Below, piece by piece: positions 26,665 through 34,196 of a stretch of 64,000 nt of DNA. Positions within the stretch are counted from its first letter, which is position 1; every line of letters begins with the position of its first letter. A program made the translations under genes and the position numbers. Location: contig NZ_JZKH01000030.1 of assembly GCF_000961885.1 (NCBI RefSeq), positions 22,573-86,572 of the forward strand, in the 5' to 3' direction. The notes beneath the pieces are model-generated. The model did not search any database. It saw only the letters and a list, made by a program, of their open reading frames with translations, and was not told the DNA's origin. The stretch is from Streptomyces rubellomurinus (GTDB taxonomy: Bacteria > Actinomycetota > Actinomycetes > Streptomycetales > Streptomycetaceae).

Positions 26665-27564
26665 ATGTGCGCTGCCGCCCGGATGCACCTCGACGAACCG
26701 GTCATCGACGCGGCCCTGGTGCGGCGGTTGATCTCCGCCCAGTTCCCGCAGTGGGTCGGCCTCCCGGTCACCCCGGCGGGCCCCACGGGCGCGGACAACG
26801 CGATGTTCCGGCTCGGGCCCGAACTCGCCGTCCGGCTGCCCCGGGTGGAGTGGGCCGCCGGGGACGTCCGCAGGGAGCACCAGTGGCTGCCCCGGCTGGC
26901 ACCGCACCTGCCACTGCCCGTACCCGTCCCGCTCGCCCTCGGCCGGCCCGCCGCCGGCTACCCGTGGGAGTGGTCGGTGCTGCACTGGATCGACGGGATC
27001 AACCCGGCCGCCGCCGTCCCCGCAGCGCCCGAGGACCTGGCCCGCGACCTGGCCGGCTTCGTCAACGCGCTGCGCGCCGTCGACCCCGCCGGCGCCCCGG
27101 CCGGGCCCCGCAGCGTCCCGCTCGCCTCCCGCGACGGCGCCACCCGTGCGGCCATCGCCCAACTGGCCGGCTCCATCGACACGGCGGCCGCGACGGCCCT
27201 GTGGGACAAGGCACTTCGGCTGCCCGAGCACGCCGGCCCGCCGGTCTGGATGCACGGCGACCTCACCCCGGGCAACCTGCTGGTCGCCACCACCGGCCGG
27301 CTGACCGCCGTCCTCGACTTCGCGCTGATGGGCGTCGGCGACCCGACCGCCGACCTGATCGTCGCCTGGAACCTGCTGCCCGCCGCCGCCCGTCCGGCCT
27401 TCCGCGCCGCGCTCGCCGCCGACGACGACGCCTGGGCGCGCGGCCGCGCCTGGGCCTTCTCCATCGCGGCGGTGAGCGTCCCCTACTACCGGCACACCGA
27501 CCAGGCCCGCACCTCCGCCGCCCGCCGGGTGCTGCGCGAAGTCCTCGCCGACCGCAGCGTGTAG
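26665..27564 (+). CDS. aminoglycoside phosphotransferase (APH) family kinase, copy 1
   Basis: A 299-residue APH-fold small-molecule kinase. Visible: ALVRRLISAQFPQWVGLPV, the nucleotide region NAMFRLGPELAVRLPR, the catalytic loop VWMHGDLTPGNLLV (HGDxxxxN) and the Mg-binding LDFALMGVGDPTADL. Relatives phosphorylate aminoglycosides, macrolides or choline-like molecules, but many are of unknown substrate. A TACGCT -10-like box at 26652-26657 ends seven bases before the ATG at 26665, which suggests a leaderless mRNA; an ATG at 26683 is the alternative start. A second gene at 58324-59286 is clearly a paralogue, sharing most motifs. Confidence 0.87.
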   Translation: MCAAARMHLDEPVIDAALVRRLISAQFPQWVGLPVTPAGPTGADNAMFRLGPELAVRLPRVEWAAGDVRREHQWLPRLAPHLPLPVPVPLALGRPAAGYPWEWSVLHWIDGINPAAAVPAAPEDLARDLAGFVNALRAVDPAGAPAGPRSVPLASRDGATRAAIAQLAGSIDTAAATALWDKALRLPEHAGPPVWMHGDLTPGNLLVATTGRLTAVLDFALMGVGDPTADLIVAWNLLPAAARPAFRAALAADDDAWARGRAWAFSIAAVSVPYYRHTDQARTSAARRVLREVLADRSV

Positions 27565-27642
27565 ACGATCCATCGGCTCCCGTCTCGCCGTCCGCCGGCG
27601 TTGCTATGGTTCTCCCCGCTACTACGGGCATGGGGGACGGAC

Positions 27643-28155
27643 TTGGCACGGAGCGTCGTCGATATCAGCGTGAGCCGGCGGGTGCTGTGGGTGGGCGGCG
27701 ACGCCTACCAGCTCACCCACATCGCCCGGGCGCGGCAGCTGGCGTGGTACCCGCCCAAGCGCACCAGGGTGGTGATCAGGTTCGTCCGGCAGGTGTTCGG
27801 GCTCGCGGCCGCCGCCACGATCCTCGGCGCCGTCACCGCGAACTCCTCGAACCAGGGCGCGGCGGCCGCCGTCCCGGGCGTGCTGCTGGTCGCGGGCCTC
27901 GCGTACTTCGTCTACCGGCTGGTCACCCAGCTGCGGCAACGCCCGCTCTACCGGCTGGTCCTGGAGATGTCCAACGCCTCCACCACCGCCGTGGTGAGCC
28001 ACGACGCCCGGCAGATCGGCGCCCTGATCCGGATGATCATGGAGGCGATCGACAACCCGGCGGCCGAGTTCGCGGTCCAGATCGAGAACGTGCACGTCGG
28101 CGACACCATCAACCAGTACGGCGACCACAACATCGGAAAGCAGGTCGGCGCATGA
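27643..28155 (+). CDS. DUF6232-like membrane protein ending in a GDHNIG motif
   Basis: A 170-residue protein. An N-terminal beta-rich part (VDISVSRRVLWVGGDAYQLT) is followed by two membrane helices (VFGLAAAATILGAVTAN; VPGVLLVAGLAYFVYRLVTQ), a cytoplasmic part with ASTTAVVSHDARQIGALIRM, and a C-terminal tail HVGDTINQYGDHNIGKQVGA. The body resembles DUF6232 proteins of Streptomyces. The start is a TTG at 27643 with GGGGGACGGA just upstream. Its stop overlaps the ATG of the next gene, and the next protein begins with almost the same motif, HFGDSVTQHGDHNIG. The shared peptide resembles short bacterial amyloid-signalling motifs; that is inference. Confidence 0.75.
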   Translation: MARSVVDISVSRRVLWVGGDAYQLTHIARARQLAWYPPKRTRVVIRFVRQVFGLAAAATILGAVTANSSNQGAAAAVPGVLLVAGLAYFVYRLVTQLRQRPLYRLVLEMSNASTTAVVSHDARQIGALIRMIMEAIDNPAAEFAVQIENVHVGDTINQYGDHNIGKQVGA

Positions 28156-28478
28156 GCAGCGGCGGTATCCACTTCGGCGACTCCGTCACCCAGCACGGGG
28201 ACCACAACATCGGCATCATCAAGCAGCAGGGCCCGGCCGATCCGCAGGCCGCGATGCGCGAACTGATCGCCGCCGTACGGCAGTTGCGCGAACACGTGCC
28301 GGCCGAGGACCGCGAGGTGCTGGACGAGTCGCTGGAGGCCATCGGCGACGGCCGCAGCGCCTCGCCGTCCGTCCTGCGGCGCGCCCTGCGCAACATCTCC
28401 GGCGTCGCCGCCCTGGTCACGGCGGGCGCGCCGGTGGTGGAGTCGATCCGGCGGATCCTGGACTCGGCCGGCTCCTGA
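28152..28478 (+). CDS. small helical protein starting with a GDHNIG motif
   Basis: A 108-residue protein translationally coupled to the preceding gene (ATGA at 28152-28155). Residues 5-20 read GIHFGDSVTQHGDHNIG, then a linker QQGPADP and a helical domain: AAMRELIAAVRQLREHVP, DREVLDESLEAIGDGRS and a final amphipathic segment ISGVAALVTAGAPVVESIRR. I know no function for it. The arrangement, a receptor-like membrane protein with the motif at its C-terminus and an effector-like helical protein with the motif at its N-terminus, is the classic layout of motif-paired signalling modules. Confidence 0.7.
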   Translation: MSSGGIHFGDSVTQHGDHNIGIIKQQGPADPQAAMRELIAAVRQLREHVPAEDREVLDESLEAIGDGRSASPSVLRRALRNISGVAALVTAGAPVVESIRRILDSAGS

Positions 28479-28504
28479 GGCCCGGGCCGCCGACACCCAC
28501 CGCG

Positions 28505-28532
28505 TGACCGGGTCAGAAACCTGTCCCGGTCA
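28505..28532. promoter_or_regulatory. operator of the following TetR gene
   Basis: TGACCGGG (28505-28512) and CCCGGTCA (28525-28532) form a perfect 8-bp inverted repeat with a 12-base spacer, 24 bases upstream of the TetR start. A TAACGT box follows at about 28543. Confidence 0.6.
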
Positions 28533-28555
28533 AAGGCTGCTGCTAACGTGGGCGC

Positions 28556-29212
28556 ATGAGTGGTCTGCGGGAGAGGAAGAAGGAGCGGACGCGGCGGGCG
28601 ATCTCCGAGGCCGCGATCGCGCTCTTCCTGGAGCACGGCTTCGACCAGGTGTCGGTGGCCGACGTCGCCGCGGCGGCCGAGGTGTCGAAACCGACCCTGT
28701 TCAGCTACTTCCCCACCAAGGAGGACCTGGTCGTCCACCGCTTCGCCGACCACCAGGACCAGGCGGCGGACGTGGTCCGCCACCGGCCCGCCGGCGAGTC
28801 CGTGCTCGACGCCCTGCACCGGGACTTCCTCGACGGGCTCGCCCGGCACGACCCGATCACCGGCCTCAACGACCACCCGGCCGTCCTCGCCTTCGGCGAG
28901 CTGGCCCGCAGCACCCCGAGCCTGACCGCCCGGGCCGCCGAGTACCTGGCCCGCGCCGAACGCTCGCTCGCCGACGCCCTGTTCGAGGCCCCCGACCTCG
29001 CCCCGCCGCGCGCCCTCACCGCGCCGCTGCTCGCCGCCCAGCTCACCGCCACCCAGCGGGTCCTGGCCGAGCACAACTGGCACCGCATCCGGGACGACGG
29101 GCAGACCGCCGACGAGCTCCACTTCGAGGCGGTCACCAACGCCGACCACGCCTTCGAGCTGCTGGCACGGGGCTACGCGGCCGACGTCTCCGGGGCGCCC
29201 TGGCCGTCCTGA
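28556..29212 (+). CDS. TetR/AcrR family transcriptional regulator
   Basis: A 218-residue repressor. The DNA-binding region is RAISEAAIALFLEHGFDQ then VSVADVAAAAEVSKPTLFSY, with FPTKEDLV after it. The C-terminal domain (LDALHRDFLDGLARHD ... AHNWHRIRDDGQTADEL-like) is of the group often found with MFS exporters or oxidoreductases. No such partner is adjacent: the next gene is convergent and overlaps its 3' end by 40 bases. It probably acts on itself through the inverted repeat at 28505-28532 and on distant targets. Confidence 0.9.
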   Translation: MSGLRERKKERTRRAISEAAIALFLEHGFDQVSVADVAAAAEVSKPTLFSYFPTKEDLVVHRFADHQDQAADVVRHRPAGESVLDALHRDFLDGLARHDPITGLNDHPAVLAFGELARSTPSLTARAAEYLARAERSLADALFEAPDLAPPRALTAPLLAAQLTATQRVLAEHNWHRIRDDGQTADELHFEAVTNADHAFELLARGYAADVSGAPWPS

Positions 29213-29760
29213 GCCGCCGGGCAGTTCCCCAGGAGCTCGTCGAAGGCCTCCTGGCCCGCGTCGTACGGGAAGATCCGCAGCGCCCTCCGCTCGCCCGCCG
29301 GAGCGATCACGTAGTACTCGGCGAGGTAGGAGAGGTCGTCCCAGTCCTCCCAGCGGTGGGCGCGCAGCAGGCCCCGGCCGCAGCGGGTGCAGCCGATCCA
29401 CGGCACCAGCACCAGCCCGGCGAGCTCGGGCTCGCTCCAGCCGGTCTGCACCTCGGCCTCCTCGCCCTCCCCGTCGCCGTCCAGCAGCTGCACCGGCTCC
29501 GGCCCGCCGTCGCCCAGGCAGCGCACGAGGCCGGGCGTGAGGGCGTGGCGCATGCCCCAGCCGTCCAGGAGCACCGAGATCTGCGCCCGGTCCGCCGCGC
29601 CGATCGGCACCTGGCGGGCGAGCAGGCCCTCGACCAGCACGGTGAGCCCGCCCTCCTGCTCGCCGATCTGCCAGGCGTCCTTGACCTCCTGCGCGGCGGG
29701 CTCCGGCAGGAGATCGGCGATGCGGTCCCAGCGGGCGGTGTCCACGTCCTTCACGTCCAT
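29173..29760 (-). CDS. hypothetical protein with CxxC pair
   Basis: A 195-residue acidic protein without signal peptide or membrane helix. Not recognised. It has LLPEPAAQEVKDAWQIGEQE at the start, an ISVLLDGWGMRHALTPG segment, an acidic GDGEGEEAEVQTGW stretch, and WIGCTRCGRGLLRAH with one CxxC that could bind metal together with a late Cys. Start MDVKDVD was chosen as first ATG after an upstream in-frame alternative without ribosome site. Its last 40 bases overlap the convergent TetR gene, an arrangement that would couple their levels by antisense transcription. Confidence 0.65.
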   Translation of the reverse strand: MDVKDVDTARWDRIADLLPEPAAQEVKDAWQIGEQEGGLTVLVEGLLARQVPIGAADRAQISVLLDGWGMRHALTPGLVRCLGDGGPEPVQLLDGDGEGEEAEVQTGWSEPELAGLVLVPWIGCTRCGRGLLRAHRWEDWDDLSYLAEYYVIAPAGERRALRIFPYDAGQEAFDELLGNCPAAQDGQGAPETSAA

Positions 29761-29895
29761 GGGTCGGACTCTAACCTCCCGGGCGGACACTCATGACAGG
29801 GGCCTCGGACGCAGGTGAACCCGGTCAAAAGTTTTCTCTGGCCAAGAACATGCCCCGGTCATGGAAAGCCCCCGGCGCCCGCTACAGTTCGCCCC

Positions 29896-30633
29896 ATGAC
29901 AACGCGTCACCACGCCTTCGAGAAGCTGCACAACTTCCGCGACCTGGGCGGGTATTCGGCCGCCGAGGGCCGGTCCGTCCGGTGGGGCCTGCTCTACCGG
30001 ACGGACTCCCTCGGCAAGCTCGCCGGCTCCCCCGCCGACCTCGACCGGTTCCACGCCCTCGGCGTCCGCACCGTGATCGACCTCCGCTACCCCTGGGAGA
30101 TCGCCGCCAAGGGCCGGATACCGGACTTCGACGGCCTCGACTACCACAACCTCTCCATCGAGCACCGCCCCTACGACCAGGCCGAGATCTCCCCGGACGT
30201 CGACCCCTGGCGCTACCTCGCGGACCGCTTCGGCGAGGTAGCCGAGGACGGCGTGCAGGAGATCCGCCAGGCCCTCGACGTGATCACCTTCGCCGAGGGG
30301 CCGGTGGCCTTCCACTGCGCGGCCGGCAAGGACCGCACCGGCCTGATCGCCGCCCTGCTGCTCACCCTGCTCGGCGTCCGCGAGGACGACATCGCCGCCG
30401 ACTTCGCCCTCACCGAGCGCGCCACCGAGCGCTTCGTCGCCGACTGGCACGCCGCCCACCCCGGCCGCACCCTCACCTGGCCCGGCTACGGCCGCGCCCC
30501 CGAGGCGGTCATCCGCCTCACCCTCGCCGACCTCGCCGCCCGCCACGGCTCCGTCGAGGCCTACCTCACCGGCCCCCTCGGCATCACCCGCCCCCAGATC
30601 GACGCCCTGCGCGCCCGCCTCCTGACCGACTGA
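29896..30633 (+). CDS. tyrosine/serine protein phosphatase (Tyr_phosphatase3)
   Basis: A 245-residue phosphatase of the PTP-loop superfamily. The N-terminal signature KLHNFRDLGGYS, the strand TVIDLRYPWE, and the active-site loop HCAAGKDRTG (HCxxGxxR, Cys nucleophile) are all present. The family includes mycobacterial PtpB-like lipid/tyrosine phosphatases and phosphoinositide phosphatases. A TACAGT box 14 bases upstream of the ATG at 29896 suggests a leaderless mRNA. The gene is followed by a member of the GCAGGAAGTCGG hairpin family (30647-30677). Confidence 0.9.
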   Translation: MTTRHHAFEKLHNFRDLGGYSAAEGRSVRWGLLYRTDSLGKLAGSPADLDRFHALGVRTVIDLRYPWEIAAKGRIPDFDGLDYHNLSIEHRPYDQAEISPDVDPWRYLADRFGEVAEDGVQEIRQALDVITFAEGPVAFHCAAGKDRTGLIAALLLTLLGVREDDIAADFALTERATERFVADWHAAHPGRTLTWPGYGRAPEAVIRLTLADLAARHGSVEAYLTGPLGITRPQIDALRARLLTD

Positions 30634-30646
30634 GGCGCCCTCTCCC

Positions 30647-30677
30647 CGCAGGAAGTCGGACCGGCCGACTTCCTGCG
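30647..30677 (+). terminator. hairpin terminator, GCGCAGGAAGTCGG palindrome family (copy 2)
   Basis: Arms CGCAGGAAGTCGG and complement, 13 bp, loop ACCGG, 14 bases after the phosphatase stop. Same stem sequence as the hairpin at 9452-9484. Confidence 0.7.
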
Positions 30678-30708
30678 CCGGCGCCGACGGGTACGACAGA
30701 ATCACCCC

Positions 30709-31344
30709 GTGGGAACAACCATTCGGGGATCCGTGGAGTGCCGCACCTGGGGTCCGGGCCTGGCCGTCGAGGAGTCGGCGTGGTACCGGGCCGTCGACCT
30801 GTCCATGCTCGGCATGACCAGGGACTACGCGGCCTTCGCCTGCCTCTTCGGCGTCCGCGACCTCAGCGGCCACTGGCAGCCCGTCGCCGCCGACCGCGGC
30901 CTGCCCCCGGACACCTCGGAGCACGTCCGGGCCGCGCACGCCTCCTGGGGCGAGGTGGCGTTCGGCGCCACCTGGCTCGACTGGACCGAGATCCTCGCCA
31001 TCGACTGGGACGAGCCGGCGATCCCCCGCGCCACCGGCATCACCCGGTACCGCCGGCTGCCGGACGGCACGCTGCAGTTGAGGCACCGGGGGGACTGGAG
31101 CCGGGGGTTCGCGCGGGCCAGCGGCGTCGACACCAGGAGCGCCGACCCCACCCGGATCGGTGAACTGTGGGCCGAGGGCACCGAATGGGACGTCGGCACC
31201 ACCGTCTTCCGCGCCGAACGCGACCGGCGCCGCGACGCCGTCCCCGCGGACGGCTCGTGGCAGCCGGTGTGGACCGTCATGCGGGCCCTCGCCGGCGTCC
31301 ACGGCGACCAGAACGTCCGGCTGGTCGCCTGGTTCGAGGAGTAG
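30709..31344 (+). CDS. hypothetical protein
   Basis: A 211-residue protein with Trp-rich, enzyme-like composition but no motif I recognise. Features: RGSVECRTWGPGLAVEESA, a central FGVRDLSGHWQPVAADRGLP, WGEVAFGATWLDWTEILAID and a C-terminal WQPVWTVMRALAGVHGDQNV. No signal peptide or membrane helix. The GTG start lacks a ribosome site and lies 12 bases after a TACGACAG stretch, so leaderless translation is likely. It converges with the SUMF1-like gene, five bases between stops. Confidence 0.6.
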   Translation: MGTTIRGSVECRTWGPGLAVEESAWYRAVDLSMLGMTRDYAAFACLFGVRDLSGHWQPVAADRGLPPDTSEHVRAAHASWGEVAFGATWLDWTEILAIDWDEPAIPRATGITRYRRLPDGTLQLRHRGDWSRGFARASGVDTRSADPTRIGELWAEGTEWDVGTTVFRAERDRRRDAVPADGSWQPVWTVMRALAGVHGDQNVRLVAWFEE

Positions 31345-31349
31345 CCGGG

Positions 31350-32147
31350 TCAGCCGAGCACGGGCCGGACGGAGAACTCCCCGTACAGGTCCTCGCCCTC
31401 CTCCCCGTACACGAACGCGGCGTACTCGGGGTGGCCCCGGTGGGCGGTGGCCAGCGGCAGCCAGCCCAGCAGCGCACCGTAGCCGCCGCAGGCGGACTCA
31501 CCGCCGTCGCCGCCGTGGACGGCGGTCCGGTCGCCGCTCAGCTCGCTGCGGTAGGTGTCGTAGGCGATGCGCAGGCCCAGGGCGTTCAACTCCCGCTGCG
31601 GACCGGCGGGGTGGTCGTAGGGGATGCGGTCGAGGGGGCACTCGTCGCCCCAGCGGAACAGGGTGTCCGCGCCGGCCCCGCAGGCGTGCTCCCACTCGTC
31701 GGGGCCGGGCATCCGCAGGCCGCGCGCGGCGAGCAGGGCGGGCACGGCGGCGGGCGGTTCGGTCAGCCGCTCGTCCTCGACCGCCATGAGCACCGCCCCC
31801 AGGGTGACGGTCCGGCGCGGGCTGAGCAGGAGCGCCAGGTGCGAGCGCAGGTCGGGGCCGTGGCCGAAGCCCTGCTCCAGGCTCTCCCGGTAGTCGGCCT
31901 CCTGCTCGGGCGCCGGCCGCCACCGCTCGGGGTCGAACCCGAGCGTCACCGTACCGCCGGGCACCAGGGCGAACTCCTGCCCACCCCGCTCGACCCGGGC
32001 GCGGTGCAGCGGGGCGCCGAGGTGCTCGACGGTCTCCACCGCGACCAACCGGCCGCCGGTCGACTCGGCCACCCGCCGGGCGAACCGCCGGGCGGCGGGC
32101 AGGTCGAAGGACCGCCACTGATCGAAGGTCAGGTCGGCAAGGGACAT
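31350..32147 (-). CDS. formylglycine-generating-enzyme-like (SUMF1 fold) protein
   Basis: A 265-residue protein. The second half carries weak but clear marks of the FGE-sulfatase fold: FALVPGGTVTLGFD at about 60, LRMPGPDEWEHACGAG, TLFRWGDECPLDRIPYD, ELNALGLRIAYDTYRSEL and a last GEFSVRPVLG. True formylglycine-generating enzymes need a Cys pair in the C-terminal core; here only an isolated Cys is visible (ESACGGYGALLG), so it is probably not an FGE. The start MSLADLTFD has no rival. It is downstream of the tandem hairpins ending the pentapeptide gene on the same strand, so it likely has its own promoter there. Confidence 0.65.
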   Translation of the reverse strand: MSLADLTFDQWRSFDLPAARRFARRVAESTGGRLVAVETVEHLGAPLHRARVERGGQEFALVPGGTVTLGFDPERWRPAPEQEADYRESLEQGFGHGPDLRSHLALLLSPRRTVTLGAVLMAVEDERLTEPPAAVPALLAARGLRMPGPDEWEHACGAGADTLFRWGDECPLDRIPYDHPAGPQRELNALGLRIAYDTYRSELSGDRTAVHGGDGGESACGGYGALLGWLPLATAHRGHPEYAAFVYGEEGEDLYGEFSVRPVLG

Positions 32148-32193
32148 GCGCCGCAGTCTTCCACGGGCACCCGACAGCCGAGGAGCCGTCGCC

Positions 32194-32492
32194 GCACAGG
32201 AAGTCGACCGGCCCGACTTCCTGCGCAAGAGGCGCCACCGGCGAGGGGCTTTCAGGGCGGCCGGGAGGCGAGCGGCGGCGTAGCCGCGCAGGAAGTCGGC
32301 CGGCCCGACTTCCTGCGCGCGAGTCGCTACCGGCGAGGGGCTTCCAGGGCGGGCGGCGGCGTAGCCGCGCAGGGCGTCGACCAGTCCGACTTCCCACGCA
32401 CAAGACGCTACCGGCGGGCGATTTCCAGGGCGGCCCGGAGCAGGGCAGCGGCGTAGCCGCGCGGGAAGTCGGCCGGCCCGACTTCCTGCGCG
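32194..32492. repeat. four tandem 81-92-bp units, each with a GCGCAGGAAGTCGG hairpin
   Basis: Hairpins at 32194-32226, 32285-32319, 32367-32399 and 32458-32492 share arms of the type GCGCAGGAAGTCGG/CCGACTTCCTGCGC. Between them a related segment repeats: GCTACCGGCGAGGGGCTT and a CAGGGCGG tract, then GCGTAGCCGCGC. The last unit overlaps the 3' end of the pentapeptide gene (stop at 32500). The third hairpin has decayed (AGGGCGTCG, TTCCCACGC). The block fills the 352-base space between that gene and the SUMF1-like gene; no other gene is present. It reads as a gene-end/terminator cassette amplified in tandem. Confidence 0.8.
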
Positions 32493-32499
32493 CGGGACG

Positions 32500-33393
32500 C
32501 TATCGGCGGCGGGGCTTGCCCGGGCGGCGGCCGCCGCTCCGCGGCTTGTTGCCGGGGCCTGTGGCCGGGGTGGCCGTGGTGGGCCAGTGGGTGGGGCGGG
32601 TCAGGGTGGCGGGGAGGCGGGTGGTGGCGTCGCCGCGGGCGGCGTTGAGCTGGGCCTGGGTGAGGAAGAGGGCGGTGGTGAGGTCGGCGCCGGAGACGTC
32701 GGCGTCGCGCAGGTCGGCGCCGATGAGGTCGGCGAGGCGCAGGTCGGCGCCGGAGAGGTCGGCGGCGACGAGCAGGGCGCCGCGCAGGTTGGCTCCGCGC
32801 AGGTCGGCGCCGCGCAGGCGGGCGCCGAAGAGGTCGGCGCCGCGGTGCTCGCGGCGGCGGGGGACGGCGGCGCGGACGAGTTCGCTCGCGCGCAGCAGCA
32901 GGTCGGCGACCTGCTGGCGGTGCGCGGGGACGTCGACGGCGAGGACCTGTTCGGGGGTGCCGCCGGCGAGCCGGTCGGTCTCGTCCAGGGCGGCCCGCAG
33001 TTCGGTGTGGAGCGCGCGGGCGGGCTCGAAGGTGAGCGCTTCGGTGAGGTACCAGAGGAGTTCGTGCAGCTGGCGCACGATCGGGAACACGTCGAACATC
33101 GGTGCCGCGGTGGCCGGTTCGGCCCGCCAGCTGGTGCCGCCGAAGGTCTCCTGGGAGACCCGCTGCCCGGCGCCGAAGCAGTCGTAGACGGTGCAGCCCT
33201 GGAAGCCTTCGCCGCGCAGCCGGGCGTGGATGCCGCAGCTGAAGTCGGTCTGCAGGTTGCGGCAGGGGGTGCCGGCGGACTTGTTCATCGCGAAGTCGGT
33301 GCCGGCCGCGAACGGCAGGGCGACGCAGCAGAGCCCGAAGCAGCTGCCGCAGTCCGACTGCAGCACGGTCAGCGGGTGCTCGGTGTCGCTCAC
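32500..33393 (-). CDS. pentapeptide-repeat protein with N-terminal Cys cluster
   Basis: A 297-residue protein. The N-terminal 60 residues hold several cysteines ([41 protein letters not shown]) of a conserved actinomycete module. A helical middle follows. At about 190-250 come some ten pentapeptide repeats, A(D/N)LxG, such as [20 protein letters not shown], which build a right-handed beta-helix that can mimic DNA. The C-terminus is basic ([11 protein letters not shown]). Qnr/MfpA-like gyrase protection is known for some members, but the Cys module points elsewhere. GTG at 33393 has GGAAGGA upstream. Its 3' end is attached to the tandem hairpin array. Confidence 0.82.
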   Translation of the reverse strand: MSDTEHPLTVLQSDCGSCFGLCCVALPFAAGTDFAMNKSAGTPCRNLQTDFSCGIHARLRGEGFQGCTVYDCFGAGQRVSQETFGGTSWRAEPATAAPMFDVFPIVRQLHELLWYLTEALTFEPARALHTELRAALDETDRLAGGTPEQVLAVDVPAHRQQVADLLLRASELVRAAVPRRREHRGADLFGARLRGADLRGANLRGALLVAADLSGADLRLADLIGADLRDADVSGADLTTALFLTQAQLNAARGDATTRLPATLTRPTHWPTTATPATGPGNKPRSGGRRPGKPRRR

Positions 33394-33523
33394 GTTCCGG
33401 GGTCCTTCCACCAGCTGGGCGCCGGTGCGGCGCCAGGGGACCCGGAAATCCTACTGGGCACGCCCACCCCCTCGCGAGTAATGTGCCCACCGCAAGTGTG
33501 ACCATTACCACGGGGGTATCGCC

Positions 33524-34192
33524 ATGCAGCAGCAGCCGGCCGTCGCCGAGCTGGTCCGGATGTGGGTCAGCGGCTGGGCCGTGTCCCGGATCGCCGCCGA
33601 TCCGGTGGAGCGGCCCTGGGGCTGGAGCATCGACGTCGCCGACTCGCGCGGGGAGCTGGCCCGGCACGTGCTGCCGGAGCCGACCGAGCACGAGGTGCGC
33701 CGGCTCGCCGGCACCGTCACCGCGCCGAACACCTGGCTGAAGCTGTTCGCCGAGGACGACACCGTCCGCCCGTGGCTGGGCCCGCAGTGGCGGCTGGACG
33801 TGCCGGGCTTCCTGATGTCCGCCCCGCTGGCGCCCGCCGGGGCCGCGGCGCTCCCGCCCGGCTACACCCTGACCACCTGGAGCCGCGGCGGCATCCTCCG
33901 CGCCCTGGTGCGCACCCGGGACGGGCACCTGGCCGCGCGCGGCCAGGCGGGCCTGGCCGGCCCGGTGGCCGTCCCCGACAAGATCGTCACCGCCCCCGAG
34001 CACCGCCGCCGAGGGCTGGGCGCCGTGGTGATGCGGACGCTGCAGTCCGCCGCGTACGAGGCCGGGGCCCGTACCGGCGTGCTGGTCGCCACCATGGAGG
34101 GCCAGGCGCTCTACCGCACGCTCGGCTGGACGACGTACGCCCCGATGGCGAGCCTGGTGCTCGAAGCGGCGGCCGAGGAACTGCCCCGGTGA
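33524..34192 (+). CDS. GNAT family N-acetyltransferase
   Basis: A 222-residue acetyltransferase. The N-terminal half is an unfamiliar domain (VRMWVSGWAVSRIAADPVER, WLKLFAEDDTVRPWLG), while the C-terminal half has the GNAT fold: GHLAARGQAGLAGPVAVPDK, the acetyl-CoA loop VTAPEHRRRGLGAVVMRTLQ and EGQALYRTLGWTTYAPMASL. The ATG is preceded by GGGGGTATCGCC, a weak site. It ends five bases from the stop of the convergent FG-GAP gene. Confidence 0.82.
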   Translation: MQQQPAVAELVRMWVSGWAVSRIAADPVERPWGWSIDVADSRGELARHVLPEPTEHEVRRLAGTVTAPNTWLKLFAEDDTVRPWLGPQWRLDVPGFLMSAPLAPAGAAALPPGYTLTTWSRGGILRALVRTRDGHLAARGQAGLAGPVAVPDKIVTAPEHRRRGLGAVVMRTLQSAAYEAGARTGVLVATMEGQALYRTLGWTTYAPMASLVLEAAAEELPR

Positions 34193-34196
34193 CGGG

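Noticed and set aside
32194..32492. Regular palindromic repeats considered as a CRISPR array
   Set aside because: The interval between palindromes is not unique spacer sequence but is itself repeated, units are 81-92 bp, and no cas gene is in the window.
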